64,000 nucleotides of DNA from Augochlora pura (Eukaryota > Arthropoda > Insecta > Hymenoptera > Halictidae). How positions within the stretch are numbered: position 1 is the stretch's first letter; each line of letters begins with the position of its first letter. Position numbers and translations under genes: made by a program. This document shows positions 13,599 through 25,170 of the stretch, piece by piece. The stretch covers positions 19,463,412 through 19,527,411 of the forward strand of contig NC_135772.1 of NCBI RefSeq assembly GCF_028453695.1, given 5' to 3'. The notes below the pieces were generated by a model, which made no database searches, was not told the DNA's origin, and saw only the letters and a program-made list of their open reading frames with translations.

Positions 13599-16149
13599 GA
13601 AACGTGTTTTCTCATCTTCGATGTTTCTACTTTATTTGATTTTTTTACAATTTTTCTATGATTTTTCTATAATTTTAATACGATTTTCGATGAATTTTTC
13701 TATGATCTTTCTATGATTTTTCTGCGATTTTTCTATAATTCTCTATGATTTTCTATTATTTTTATAGGATTTGAAATCGAGCTTGTCAGCAATCACACAA
13801 GACGCAAATATCACAGCCGCATTCAAAACACACAAAGCGCATCGGTAGCAAGCTGCAGGAACAGCACAAACATTTATTCCCGTCTCGTATAATTTTAACC
13901 ACTTATAAACGACACAATCAATGCGTTAAATGCTATTAATATCCCTACTATCTCGTCGCGCGTATTTTTATCGCAAACGCAAAACATCCTGGCTATTCAG
14001 CATCCAATTAATCGATCCAAAAATTCGATGAAAAGGTCGCCAGTCCCCTCTAACACAACACGACTGCAATCGAACGAAGTCAAAGAACTTGCAGCGCTGT
14101 GTAAAAGTTACGCAGTTCTCAATGATTTCTAAGACGCACGACGATTAATCGAGCCTGTTCGCGATAGTTCGCGCGTAGTAATGGTTCACGGTGTTATCGG
14201 TTACGAGATCTGGCCTCGCGCGACGATAAACCGGGCGCGTTCGAAACCGCTGATAAACGTTTGCTGTACGTTTTAATCTCGGCGTCTCGCTGACGGCGAA
14301 AAAACTTCGCCGAACCGTCGACTGACTCATCGCAACGATCGATAAAATCAAACGTTGCGATCGTTCGAGCACACCGGGTATCATTCCTCGCGAACAGCTG
14401 ATCGGATCGAAATGGATCGCTGGCACGCGAAGACGACGCGTCTGCGTTCCGCGATAATTATCCGGCGCGTGCATTATTCCGGTCGACGTTTAATCCCGGC
14501 GTGGAGAACGTGTTTCGCGAATCATTGAAACGATGACTCCGTGGACTTATCGCAGCTCGGGATCATCTCGTTTCGAACGAGTTGCGCCGATGGTAAAACG
14601 AAATGCAGATATCGCTTCTGCGACCTTTTTTAGCTCTTTTAATTTCTGTTAGCTAATTTATGATCTGTTGTATAATATAGTATAGTATAATATCTTATAG
14701 CATAGCATAGTATAACATAGTGTAATAGTCTCATGAGATAGTCACAACTTTTAAATCGTTCATTTAATTACTCAATTTTCATCGATCAAAATAAATTGCT
14801 TTTATTTCTAATAAAAAATTAGTCTGCAAAATATTATCTGCGAACATACGTTTTGTAAAATGAGAAGAGCTGAATGAAGAGCTCGGAACTGTTACGAACA
14901 TCTCCTCCACGGTAGAGTTGTGAAAATAACTCGACGTACGAGGGTTAAATGGTTTTAATCTCTCCGCTGTTCGAGATGAATGCGTAAAGTTCGCGGTCCA
15001 GTAATTACTGTACAGAGGATTTTACGCGTCCATCGTAAAAATGAATGGCTGGCATTTAAAACAGCGGGGAGATTAACCGTAAACAGGTGTACCGAGGTCG
15101 TTATTTCGCAGTAACCGTGTTTCGTTATTTTATACAGCAGTTCAGAATAAAATACGGTGGATGGTTCGTTGTAAAATTAGATCAACGCAGCTTTGAACGA
15201 CCCTTGAACATTTTTAAATTGTCTGGAAACTTGTGAATAAATATTAAAATATTGAGATTTCTTATATTATATTTTTTATATTTTGAAAATAATAAGGGGG
15301 CTGTGAATAATGATTCGAGGAATTTAAGGGTGTAATTCTTCATTTGCAACTTACTATAAATATCAAAAAGGAAAAAGACACTGTTATATTAATTTCTATC
15401 AGTCGCATAAAGACGGTAATTGTTATAACCTTGTCGAAAAGATCATTTATCTATTTTCATACCCTCGAACGTTTTAAACCCCCGCATGAATTTTTAGGCT
15501 TCGTTCGAAACGTGATCGGAACACATGCACTTCTGAATTTAAACGAGTTTACGAGATTATTGCACGCGGTGTTTGCCAATTCAGCGCAGTCTTACTACGG
15601 CGGGCACGAGGGTCAAGGGGTTGATAGGCTTCTGTCGGGTAAAATGTTAAATTGTTGCATCACAAATTAAGTCCGACCGCAACGCATAATACTTCTCGCG
15701 TTACACATAACCTTGATAACAGTTCCATCTCCAAAAATGAAGAAATAAGCCGTTTATTTATTATTCGCCACTGAGATTATGATTTAATTATTTTCGACCA
15801 ATAAGAAACGCAGTTCGAGATATTCTTGATTAAGATCTGCGTGTCGGAAGCATTATTTCGACCCCGAATCGTCTACACGATTATAGTCGAGGGCGTTTCG
15901 CAACCCTCTGTCCGAGGGGGGTTGGCGCGTCGCTCCCCGCGGCTCTCGTTTCTATTCATTTCGGGGGGGATTTCGCCGCCGCGGAAAAGTTCTGTACCGT
16001 GCAATTAAGGTTTCCTTGGCGTGCGCGCGGCAACTGTTGCCCCGGCTTAAAAGGAAAACCGAGCGCGCCCGCAGGTTGGCAAGGGTGGCAACAGTGTGAC
16101 GTAATCAAACGGGTGCAATGCGGAACATCGGAACGGGCGAAATTATTTT

Positions 16150-16520
16150 TCACGATCGACGCACCGAATTCTTTTTTTTTCTCCAGCGAGCGACGATGAT
16201 GTTCGATCGAACACCTCTCTTTTTTTTTCGAAGGAATAATTCCATCCCAAAATTGAACGAAATTGTTTGAATTTTATAGCGAGCAATGGCAATAGTCGAA
16301 CATCTGTTCGATCGGAATAACTTTCTCCAAATTGGACGAGAATTGCTCGAATTTTCAAGCGCGCAACGATGAAATAGTCGGACGATTTTTCAAACGGAAT
16401 TACTTCTTTTTTAGACTGGAACAAATTGCTCGAATTTCACGGTGACGATTGCGTTTATTGCATTTTTTCAACGGAATAACTTTTTTCATAATTTCGTAGA
16501 ACTACTCGGACTTCAACTAT
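16150..16520 (+). repeat. Minisatellite, about 80-bp unit, four copies
   Basis: GGAATAA-type unit starts fall at 16233, 16314, 16396 and 16473 (spacing 81, 82, 77). Each unit includes ATTGCTCGAATTTT-like and CGATG..ATAGTCG-like blocks. The copies are diverged, so the array is old. Confidence 0.7.
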
Positions 16521-18770
16521 TTATTATTTATTATTTGTACGGGGATGAATTTATGTATAGATTTCAGATCGATATTATCTATATGTAAATCTAAATTACT
16601 ATAATTTATACAATTATTATTATTATATAAATTATATTAACATGGATTTTAAATAGGTCTATCTAGATAAATTTATATATAAATAGATTCGCTCAGAAAT
16701 ACCAAAGAGTTAAAGTTATTCAAAAGTATAGATTTATCATGTATTTATATCTCTATAGATTAATTATTATTAGAAAGCTGTACACATTGTTAACATAAAT
16801 TTACACTATACAGAATTTATATATAGATAAGTAATAAAATCGCCTTCACTCTGACATCTAAAGCAATATCTAAAATAATTAAAACGCGCCGTGTTTCTCG
16901 TGAAAAAGTGAAAAGTTTTCTATTCTCCTCGAAAACAATAAAATACTTTTTGGACGAAATCGTTAGCACGAACGAGGAAGGAACTGTAGATTGTCGTCGT
17001 TATTCGTGTCCGAGAATCGTTACGAATCGACGCGTCCATTAGCCATCGGACTTGGCTAAATTTTGATAGTGCCTCGGCTTATCATTCGATCAAGTCGGTA
17101 ACGACCCGTAGTTTGCGGACTCGCGCCCGAAGCAGTTGCGGCGTTATTATGCAAATCGCTCTGATACGCCTACCGTTCACCTATCTCTATCGTAATATGC
17201 CTAATCTGGCACTGCCGGAGGATGTGTGCAAAAAGGCATTGAAAAGCTTCGCACGCAGATACAGTTGTGTCCGTTCCGTTGCCTCTGTGCTGTACGGATT
17301 CTCCTCGTATCTCTTCGCGTTCGCCGCGACGGCGACGAACAATGGACAGAAATTCTCGTCGATTTTATTATTTATAAATCATGATCCAACAGAGTAATGA
17401 ACACACGATGCGAGTATCCTGTGCATTCTTAATTATATTAGGAAAATAATTGTCAATGATTTAATAGTTTGAGATGTTAGCGATAATGGATAAAATTTAT
17501 TACAGTTCTAATTATTTTTGTTATCATTCTTAGTAATGGAAAAATTAAAAAAGCAAAGAATTTTAGTCACTGTTTAAAAAAGGTATTGGGTACTAAAAAT
17601 TACTATATTAAATAGGTATTGCAAGAAATATAAAAATTATTGCAAAAACTAGACATATCTTTGATATTACAGAAAATACAATTGGATCTCGCAATCGGCG
17701 AGACTTTTGATGCAATCCACTTATCCCACTCGAGCACATTTTCCTAGGAATCCGCACAATAAACGCGCGACGGTATCCATTTACTACAAGCGAGACGCGT
17801 GCTTCCTCGGATGTATTATTCATTGGAAGACGTTCTAATCATCCGAGCAGATCCCCGGATCCGCGATAGGAATCCTAATCGCGAATCTCGACCTCGTTCC
17901 GGCGAAACCGATCGACGATCTCCGGTGCTCTCTCACCCTCTCTCTCGGCCTAAATTTTCGTAAGTCTCTCGCCGGGTACAACAACGAAAAAAAAGAAAAA
18001 ACAACCCCAGCCCCTGTGTGTGTACATAGACCTTGACGGCGGGAACTCAAACGACGTGTGAGATCCACGTTCAATCGATAAAATTGCTAATAATAAGGTC
18101 TTGGCACTTTGAAGGACGGTCTTCTCCTCCTTTGAAGCGACGGATACACACCTAGGGATGCGCGCTACTCGACGCCGGTATTTTTGTTTTAACGAGCGAT
18201 TCTCGTTCGAGGCGTCTTTGATAGTTCGACGAATGGAAGTGACGGAATCCGTCGTGACGGTGGTATGGATTTTATAATTAATAATTGAAGAGAACAATTA
18301 GGAAGAATTTAGCGAGCAAAATTCTCTTGTCGAACAGATGGAAATCGTTCGACTTTCGCCGAGACGACACCGCGGCTTGCACAAGTTCACGCAACCGTTC
18401 CCCCTCCCTCCGCGGTTATATTCACCTTTTTATCGCTACTTCGAAGCGAGCAATCGATCTCCCGACAAAGGACGGGCATCCGCAACACGCAAATTTTTGT
18501 TCGATAATTCAACGAGCTGTTACGCGTCGAGCTTTGAAGAACGGCTCGCTATCTTTCTTTTTATTTCTCACTGTTTCTGTCGCTCTTTCTTTCCTTTCCA
18601 TTTCTTTACATTTCTTTCATCTCGCTCATTCCTTCCTTTGCTCTCTCTCTCTCTCTCTCTCTTTCATTATTTCTTTTGCTTTTTCTCTTGCTCTGTCACT
18701 ATTTTTTTGTATATATGTCGTTCTCTGTTTTCGCCTTTCTTTGCTCCCTCTCTTTTTTATTTCTTCTTCA

Positions 18771-18805
<35 letters not shown>

Positions 18806-20580
18806 CTCTCTCGCTCTCTAGGTTTCCGTCTCTCTTGCTTTCTGTCGTTGCCTCGTCGCTCCCTCCCCAGTGTCGCACGGGATCCTCGCAGCGGTCTCAC
18901 AGGGAAGCCGCGGGTGCCGGTCGTATAAAAGGAGCAAACGAGGCGAATGCCATCGAGTTGAAGCGCCATTGTATAATTAGTAGCGTCCCCGCGTGGCCGA
19001 CCGTCACCTTTGTCGCCACGGAAAAGAGCCCCCGCGCGACGCTGATTGCGATTATGCGGACGATCGGAGAGATTACAGCGCGGCCGTGCGCCGCGCGTTT
19101 CAACCCTCGAAGATGGATAGCTTCGAATTGTCAAACGGGGCCTCGATTTTTATTTCGCTCAAAGATCTACTAATCAGAAGCAAACGAATGCTTTCTGCCT
19201 GGAATAATAAATGAAGAAAAGTACCACGATAGAAAAGTTCTTAAAAATTAATAAAATTAATAATTACTATTATAAGAATCTCTTTAAAATTTTAATTCAA
19301 CAGAATTTTATCCGAAGGCTCTATTCGAAATATTAATCGAACTTACCCAAAGAATCTAATCGAAATATTAATCGAACGAAACATCGAACAAAGAATTTGT
19401 TCTAAATGTTAATCAAACAGCATTCTATCGAAATAACAATGTTACCAGTTGCTGGAACACGAGCGCAGGAAAGACGAATTAATTTGTCCGGGGGGGCTAA
19501 CGAGCAAAACAGATGACCGATGATCCGTTGTTCCACTTCCAAGAATCCGGTGCTCGAGAAACGCGCGCTGGGTCCCGTCGCTCGTTTACCGTTTGTTACT
19601 TCGCCCGTTTTGATACGCCCGTTTAATTTTGGCATACGGGATTTATTTGCGAGTTGGCTCTTCCGCGCGGTTTCTAATTTTATTATTTTCGAAACGTACT
19701 CACGAGACGCGGTCCTCTCTCTCTCTCTCTCTCTCTATCTATAATGCAGGCCGTATCCGAAATTAGAATTGGAAGTAGGGTAAGTAGCACTATGGTCTAG
19801 ACCTTGGTCAGAACTTTTCTTTGACCTTCGCGCAACGCGACGACGCGATCTTTTCTTTAATCGTCCGACGATTCTCTTCTTTTCCATTCTTCCTTTTTTT
19901 TTCTCTCTCTCTCTCCGCTTGAAAGTTCTATAATTAGGCGCTTGATTCGACGCGAATAGACCCGTTGCGGATTTCATGCATTTATAGCGTTATCGATCTA
20001 GCGAAACGCGTTGTAGTGAGGTGTCTAATGTAGCAACGGTGCACCCTTAATTTTTTTCCGGTTTACAAATATTTTTTTGTTAATATATAGTTATTGTGCA
20101 GGGTCGTTGAATTCGCTTCAGACGAAATTTCCTTTCAGCCAAAACACTAGCGAATATTAATAAATTACAGTCACCGATAAAAATCAGAAAATTAAAAAAA
20201 TCACAATTACCAATAAAACTCAGAAAATTAAGAGATCACAGTTAACAGTAATTAACAATTCAGATTCTACGCTAAAATTAAAAATTAACAGGTCACAATT
20301 TACAGTGAAACTGAAATGGTAAATGAAATCCGAGCACAAGTGAAGGATTGAGAACCATAGTTCCGAATTGGAGGTCAAAAGACAAGAGGGGGATGATGAG
20401 GAAGTAGATAAGGGTGGTATGTACCGTGAGCGGAAACAATGGAGAAAGATCCGACACGGAGACAGAGGGAAATGCATTTTTGAAAAGAAGAGGATAGAAA
20501 AAAGTGGGTGAACAATGGAACGTTCAGGGAAAGAGGAGGTAGACAAGAATTTTCAGCTGATAGTCTTTGAGCTCATGGTA
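16520..20580. other. Gene-free stretch with long pyrimidine tracts
   Basis: No domain-bearing frame. A pyrimidine-rich block at 18545-18860 includes (CT)n at 18641-18662 and 18775-18820 and creates spurious Leu/Ser/Phe frames. A TATAAAAGG at 18924-18932 sits in GC-rich sequence and could be a TATA box, though no downstream gene is seen. A degenerate repeat CGAAATATTAATCGAAC of about 38 bp spacing lies at 19320-19440. Confidence 0.45.
18924..18932 (+). promoter_or_regulatory. Possible TATA box TATAAAAGG
   Basis: A good TATA match in GC-rich sequence downstream of long CT tracts. No gene follows within reach, so it may be chance or a promoter of an unseen noncoding RNA. Confidence 0.15.
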
Positions 20581-20589
20581 TCTTCAACG

Positions 20590-20990
20590 TTATTAAAAAA
20601 TTTCCTGATACGTTAGAGCTTCTCTGTAAATTATAATTGGACGTCGAATATTTTACAGTTTCTTTGTAAATTGTAAATGGACTTTGGACATGTTAGAAGT
20701 TTTCTAAAAAATTATATTTGGACTTTGGACATGTTAAATCTTTCCTGTAAATAGTAAATAAAATTTAGACATATTACGGCTTTTCTATAAATTGTAAACG
20801 GACTTTGAACATATTACAATTATTCTATAAATTGTATTTAAATATTGAACATATTACAATTATTCTATAAATTGTATTTAAATATTGAACATGTTACAAC
20901 TTTCTTGTAAATTATTTAGACTTTAGCTATATATTACAGCTTCTGTATAAATTACAATTGTTCATTTCAAACGTATCACAGCCTTTCTAT
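20590..20990 (+). repeat. Minisatellite, 40-bp unit, about ten copies
   Basis: The GAACATATTACA-type block recurs with 40- or 41-bp spacing from 20688 to 20889, with weaker copies on both sides. Units carry CTATAAATTGTAAAT and a GACTTTGGACAT segment. Two neighbouring units near 20810-20890 are almost identical, suggesting recent turnover. Confidence 0.82.
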
Positions 20991-23900
20991 AAATTATTTA
21001 CTTACAAATCCGCGTCGACAGGTCGAGCCGCCGTATTTCCAAATTACTTTCGCAACGTCTCGCGTTCTTCGCTCTGTCGAATCCGAGCAGCCGATGAAAA
21101 CGAAATTGCTCTCGGAGTGCTCTCTGCTCGGGAATGTTTCGCACCTGCATCCGAGGGTGTAAACGCACAACCGTTGCAACCTAATGGAATTCCGTCTAAT
21201 AAGAAATCGCGAGTAGGCGGGACGCCGCGTGCGGTCGCGCGCGCTTTAGAATTCGTGGGAATACATCACCTGCGCTACTACTGTTCATAAGCGTACGAAC
21301 ACCTGGTCGCATCTCGGCGCGTCACGTATCATTCCTGTAACAATGCGAACACGTGTCACGAGCGTCAGTGCGATGATCGTTTGTTATTCTTCGATGTATC
21401 ATCGCCTCGCTTGCAATGTTTAGGCAGTGAGTAATTGTCTCTGGCAACGAGTTCTCATCCGAGAATTTCGAACCTCTAGCAAATTCTCGAGTTTGAGGCG
21501 TATCAATTAGGGTGGTATATAATGCTTGGAAACTTCGGACGAGATATTTTCGTCGAGCTGTAAACAATAGTTAATGAAAGATGGCAAACGGTCGCTTCGT
21601 TTCGCTCGATTTCTAAATAAAGTTAATTTCATTTTAAAAAAAATGTCGGAATACTTCTCTCACCGACTGTACAAAATTCGGTTTATTTATGAGAAGCCTC
21701 GTGCAGGATGTCTCGCGACAATACTCGTAATCATTTGAATAAGTGCTTCTCGAGGGTTTGTGCATGCAGGAGTAGACGTACACCGAATGTAACCGTATAA
21801 AATCGATAATCGAGAAGATTCGTTCGAGCGACACGCGAGAATCGTACTCTACGGCGAACAATAAGGATCGATTGCTCTTGAAAAACACGCCGAAGGTCTT
21901 GGGTAATTGAGCGATCTTCAAGGAACATGGCTTCGTTAGAGGTCTGCCTTTCCACCGTGCCACCCTCTACCTTGCTCACCATCTCCCTCCCCCTATCTCT
22001 CACCCTCTCTTTTTCTCTCTGTCTCTCTCTCTCTTTCTGTCTCTCTCTTTGGCTCGGTCACCCCTTCCATCCCCGTCCAACGAATTATTAATTCATCGAC
22101 CGTTCCTCGTAATCGGTTTTCAAAACTCGTTCATTTTTAACGAGTCGAAAAAGTTCGCGGGACGCGCCGAGCATTTTCTTCTTCAGGAGCTCCGCCGTCG
22201 GACTTGCCAAAGTTTTGCGAGCGCGTGCATCAGTTATAATTACCCCGTGGAACGGAGAGAATTACGATGAGGGGGGCGAGTGCCGGCGGAGACACTTTCC
22301 GAAGCGGTTCTTTATTTACAAGATGCTACCGCAAGTTCTGCAAGAAGAGCGAGGCGACTCTTTCAGGTAGAATAAGAAATGCGGGAGATTTTTCCGCCGG
22401 GGACTCGGTTTTCGAGGAAATTGAGTTCCAAAGTCGAGCAACAAGTGTGCGTGTGTCTGTGCTCTTGTGAAAGGAAATGGGGAGGCCATAAGTTTACCAG
22501 ATGAATTTTCCGGGGAAGTACAGAGGGGAGAGTTTGGTTGTTAATTTATTCGGAAATTGCGAAGTTTATTAATTTACAAAAATTGTATTCAGAATCGAAT
22601 CGCTCGTAGCTGATTCCAATTTCGAGGCGCAATTAACGCAGCGTTATCAACTCTAATTATCTGATAAGATAATGTCATCGTATCCGGTCTGCGGTCCGAT
22701 ATTGTCAGACCCGCGGTCAGTTACTTCCGATTCGCGGACACGTTAGCATCCGGTTCGAGCTGATAAATTGCCTGCAAAGCGAATCGATCCGAGCCGATAC
22801 GAACTGATTCAGATTGATAACAACTCAAATATATATACTCGTACCTACTCGTATATAATCGTATATAATCGCATATACTCGTATAATATAATAAATCGTG
22901 TATTCGGTTGGATAAGGATCGCTCGACGGCGCTGGTTTCGCTCGCGGAGCGCCCTCGGAAATATCAGCTCACAATTCGGACGTCCGGATCAAAACAGAAG
23001 TAGCTGATCGCAGACCGGATGCACGTAATTCCGAACCGGATGTAATAACATTATCCTATCAGTGCCAGATCCCATCATATTTCGCGCCGTTTCCCAATCC
23101 GCAGGCTGATTCCCTTCAACCCTTCGCGCTCGGGACTCTTTTAATTCCGAAGCGAGGACGTTCGTTTCGATCTGCAATAGTTTGGTTTGGTACCATTACT
23201 TTTATTTGATAGCCTTGACAATTTATCGAGTACAGATAAATTTAATAATGTAATAGTTAATAATGTAACAGTTAATAATGTAATAGTGCTGCAATTTTTA
23301 GCGTCGCCTCGAAGTTTCTGTTCGAGTCCAAAGGGTTGGTATCAATGCAAGATACTTTGCTATTTCGAGTATGAAGAGAGAGAATAGAGTAGAGAGATAA
23401 ATAGAAAGAGAAAAATAGGGAGAGACAGAGACAAATAAAAAGGGAAAGTAGAGAGAAATAGGGAGAAACAGAGATAAATAAAAAAAGAGAAATAGGGGGA
23501 GTGAGAAAGATAAATATAATGAGACAAACAAAAAGAGAGAAATAAAGAGAGAGAGAGAGTGACAAATAAAAAAGGGAGGGGGAGAGAGAGTAAATAAAGT
23601 GGAATAGCTGGAAACAAGAGGAAGTCAAGGTGACCCGCCCCCGAGGGTCAAACGAACGGGTAGAAATAATTGCATGGAAGGCGGTAGCAATTGCAGGCGC
23701 GACGAGAACACAGAGCCGCTCGGAAGCGGAGGCAAGTACAAGGTGAAATATTCAATGCAAATTGCAGTCGCCGTAGGAACCGATGTCGAAAGTCAATCCG
23801 TTGATCAGCACTTGACCTTTCCGATCTCCCTCTCTCTCCCTCTCTTTCTCGCTTTTAAACGCTTTCATCATTCTCATCTTGGGAATGATCTTGATTACGC

Positions 23901-24439
23901 TCGCGCCACTCCTTCTCCTCCTCTTAGTCTTCTCTTCTTCTTCTTTTTCTTTTTCTTCTTCTTCCACGTGTGTCTTCTCATCGCGCGAGACCGTAACCCG
24001 TTCGAGCCTGTCGCGAACAATGAGACTCGCTCGTAAGAACGAAAGTTCGCCGCCGTCGCCGCGATGCGAACGGTGCGACACGGCGCCGGGGCAGGTACGT
24101 TTACCTTATCTGCACTCTATTTCTGACGTGACGCAACGATACGGTTCGCGCCGTTGACCTTTTCGCGGTTTCAACCGTGCTGCTCTCCGCGGTGTGCGCG
24201 CACGTTTATCGAGCGTCGACTTCGTTCTCGCGGCCCTCGCCGGCCGCTCGGATTTCATCGCGATCCTTTTCTTACGGCGCGGGACAATGCGATCACCTCG
24301 GGATGTAATTAGCCCTGCGGATGTAGGAAATCAGCAGCGGGAATTGATGGGAACGATACACGGGACGAGGAATGTTAATCTCTCGTCGAAGAAAAAGGAA
24401 AATTATCGTGCGCGTTTCAACGATCATTTTTATCAAGTT

Positions 24440-24602
24440 TAGTTACATTCGAAAAATTATTGGGAGCCTGTTAACTACGCGAGTCGCAAAATTCAATTCT
24501 GTAAAATATAAAATGCACCAGGTTATATAAAATGGAGACGCTATAAGTCTGGAAAAATATTTTGGACCTCGAGGTAAAAGGGCTACGACTGCAAAGGGTT
24601 AA
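24440..24602 (-). mobile_element. TTAA-family element, minus orientation
   Basis: Its outer end is GACTGCAAAGGGTTAA at 24587-24602, read leftwards. It is an inverted copy of the element at 24963, with the two outer ends facing each other about 360 bp apart around a (CT)n tract. Confidence 0.6.
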
Positions 24603-24653
24603 AGTTGACGCGTGATAAACAGAGGGTGTGTTGTAACTCGAAAATCTTTGTTC

Positions 24654-24656
<3 letters not shown>

Positions 24657-24694
<38 letters not shown>
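24657..24694 (+). repeat. (CT)n microsatellite
   Basis: Nineteen perfect CT units. Similar shorter tracts are at 3764, 10039, 11077, 18641, 18775, 19720, 28723, 31461 and 61947. Confidence 0.9.
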
Positions 24695-24696
<2 letters not shown>

Positions 24697-24962
24697 GTCT
24701 CTCTATATCTGTCTCTCTCGTGTAAACTTTGTTACGAGTTTCGCGTAGACGGCGCAGAGACGATTATACGAAAGTTTCTTGACGCCCAGCGCGGCCGCTC
24801 TCCTGATTCACCCTTCTGCCATCTGGCCTTCTCTCCACCTACGGTTAGGCGCACCAGATAGTCGAACAGTGTGACTCATAAACGACGGAAGAGACGATCA
24901 TTCTTTCCAGGCTCCATACGCATACCAACGCAGAGAAGAAGACACTGGATACAATTACAGTA

Positions 24963-25170
24963 TTAACCCTTTGCAGTCGGAGGCATTTTAACGGGATATC
25001 CAAAATATTTCGTTCAGACTTACAGTGTTTCCATTTTATATAACCTGAAGCATTTTATGAATTGTAAAATTGAATTTTATGACTCGTGTAACAGATAATA
25101 GCTCTTAACAATTTTTTTTAAGTATTAGTGATAAAGATTATTTTGAAACGTGGCATGATAATTTTTACGT
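24963..25170 (+). mobile_element. TTAA-family element, right end not seen
   Basis: Starts TTAACCCTTTGCAGTCGGAG and aligns base for base over long stretches with the reverse complement of 24440-24602, including CCATTTTATATAACCTG. No inverted right end is visible. Confidence 0.6.

Larger units (their letters stand above)
9160..16140. other. Gene-free stretch with simple repeats
   Basis: No supportable gene. It holds a TTAA-family copy from 9415, (GA)n at 10039-10060, (CT)n at 11077-11092, an 18-C run at 11453-11470, TATAG/CATAG-type degenerate pentamer repeats at 11740-11850 and 14680-14730, a 30-bp AT-rich tandem repeat at 12760-12870, a TTTTTCTATGA-type repeat at 13620-13770, and TTAACCCC ends at 12951 and 13561. 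Confidence 0.5.

Noticed and set aside
18285..18928. Long Leu/Ser/Phe-rich frames
   Set aside because: Produced by the CT-rich tract.
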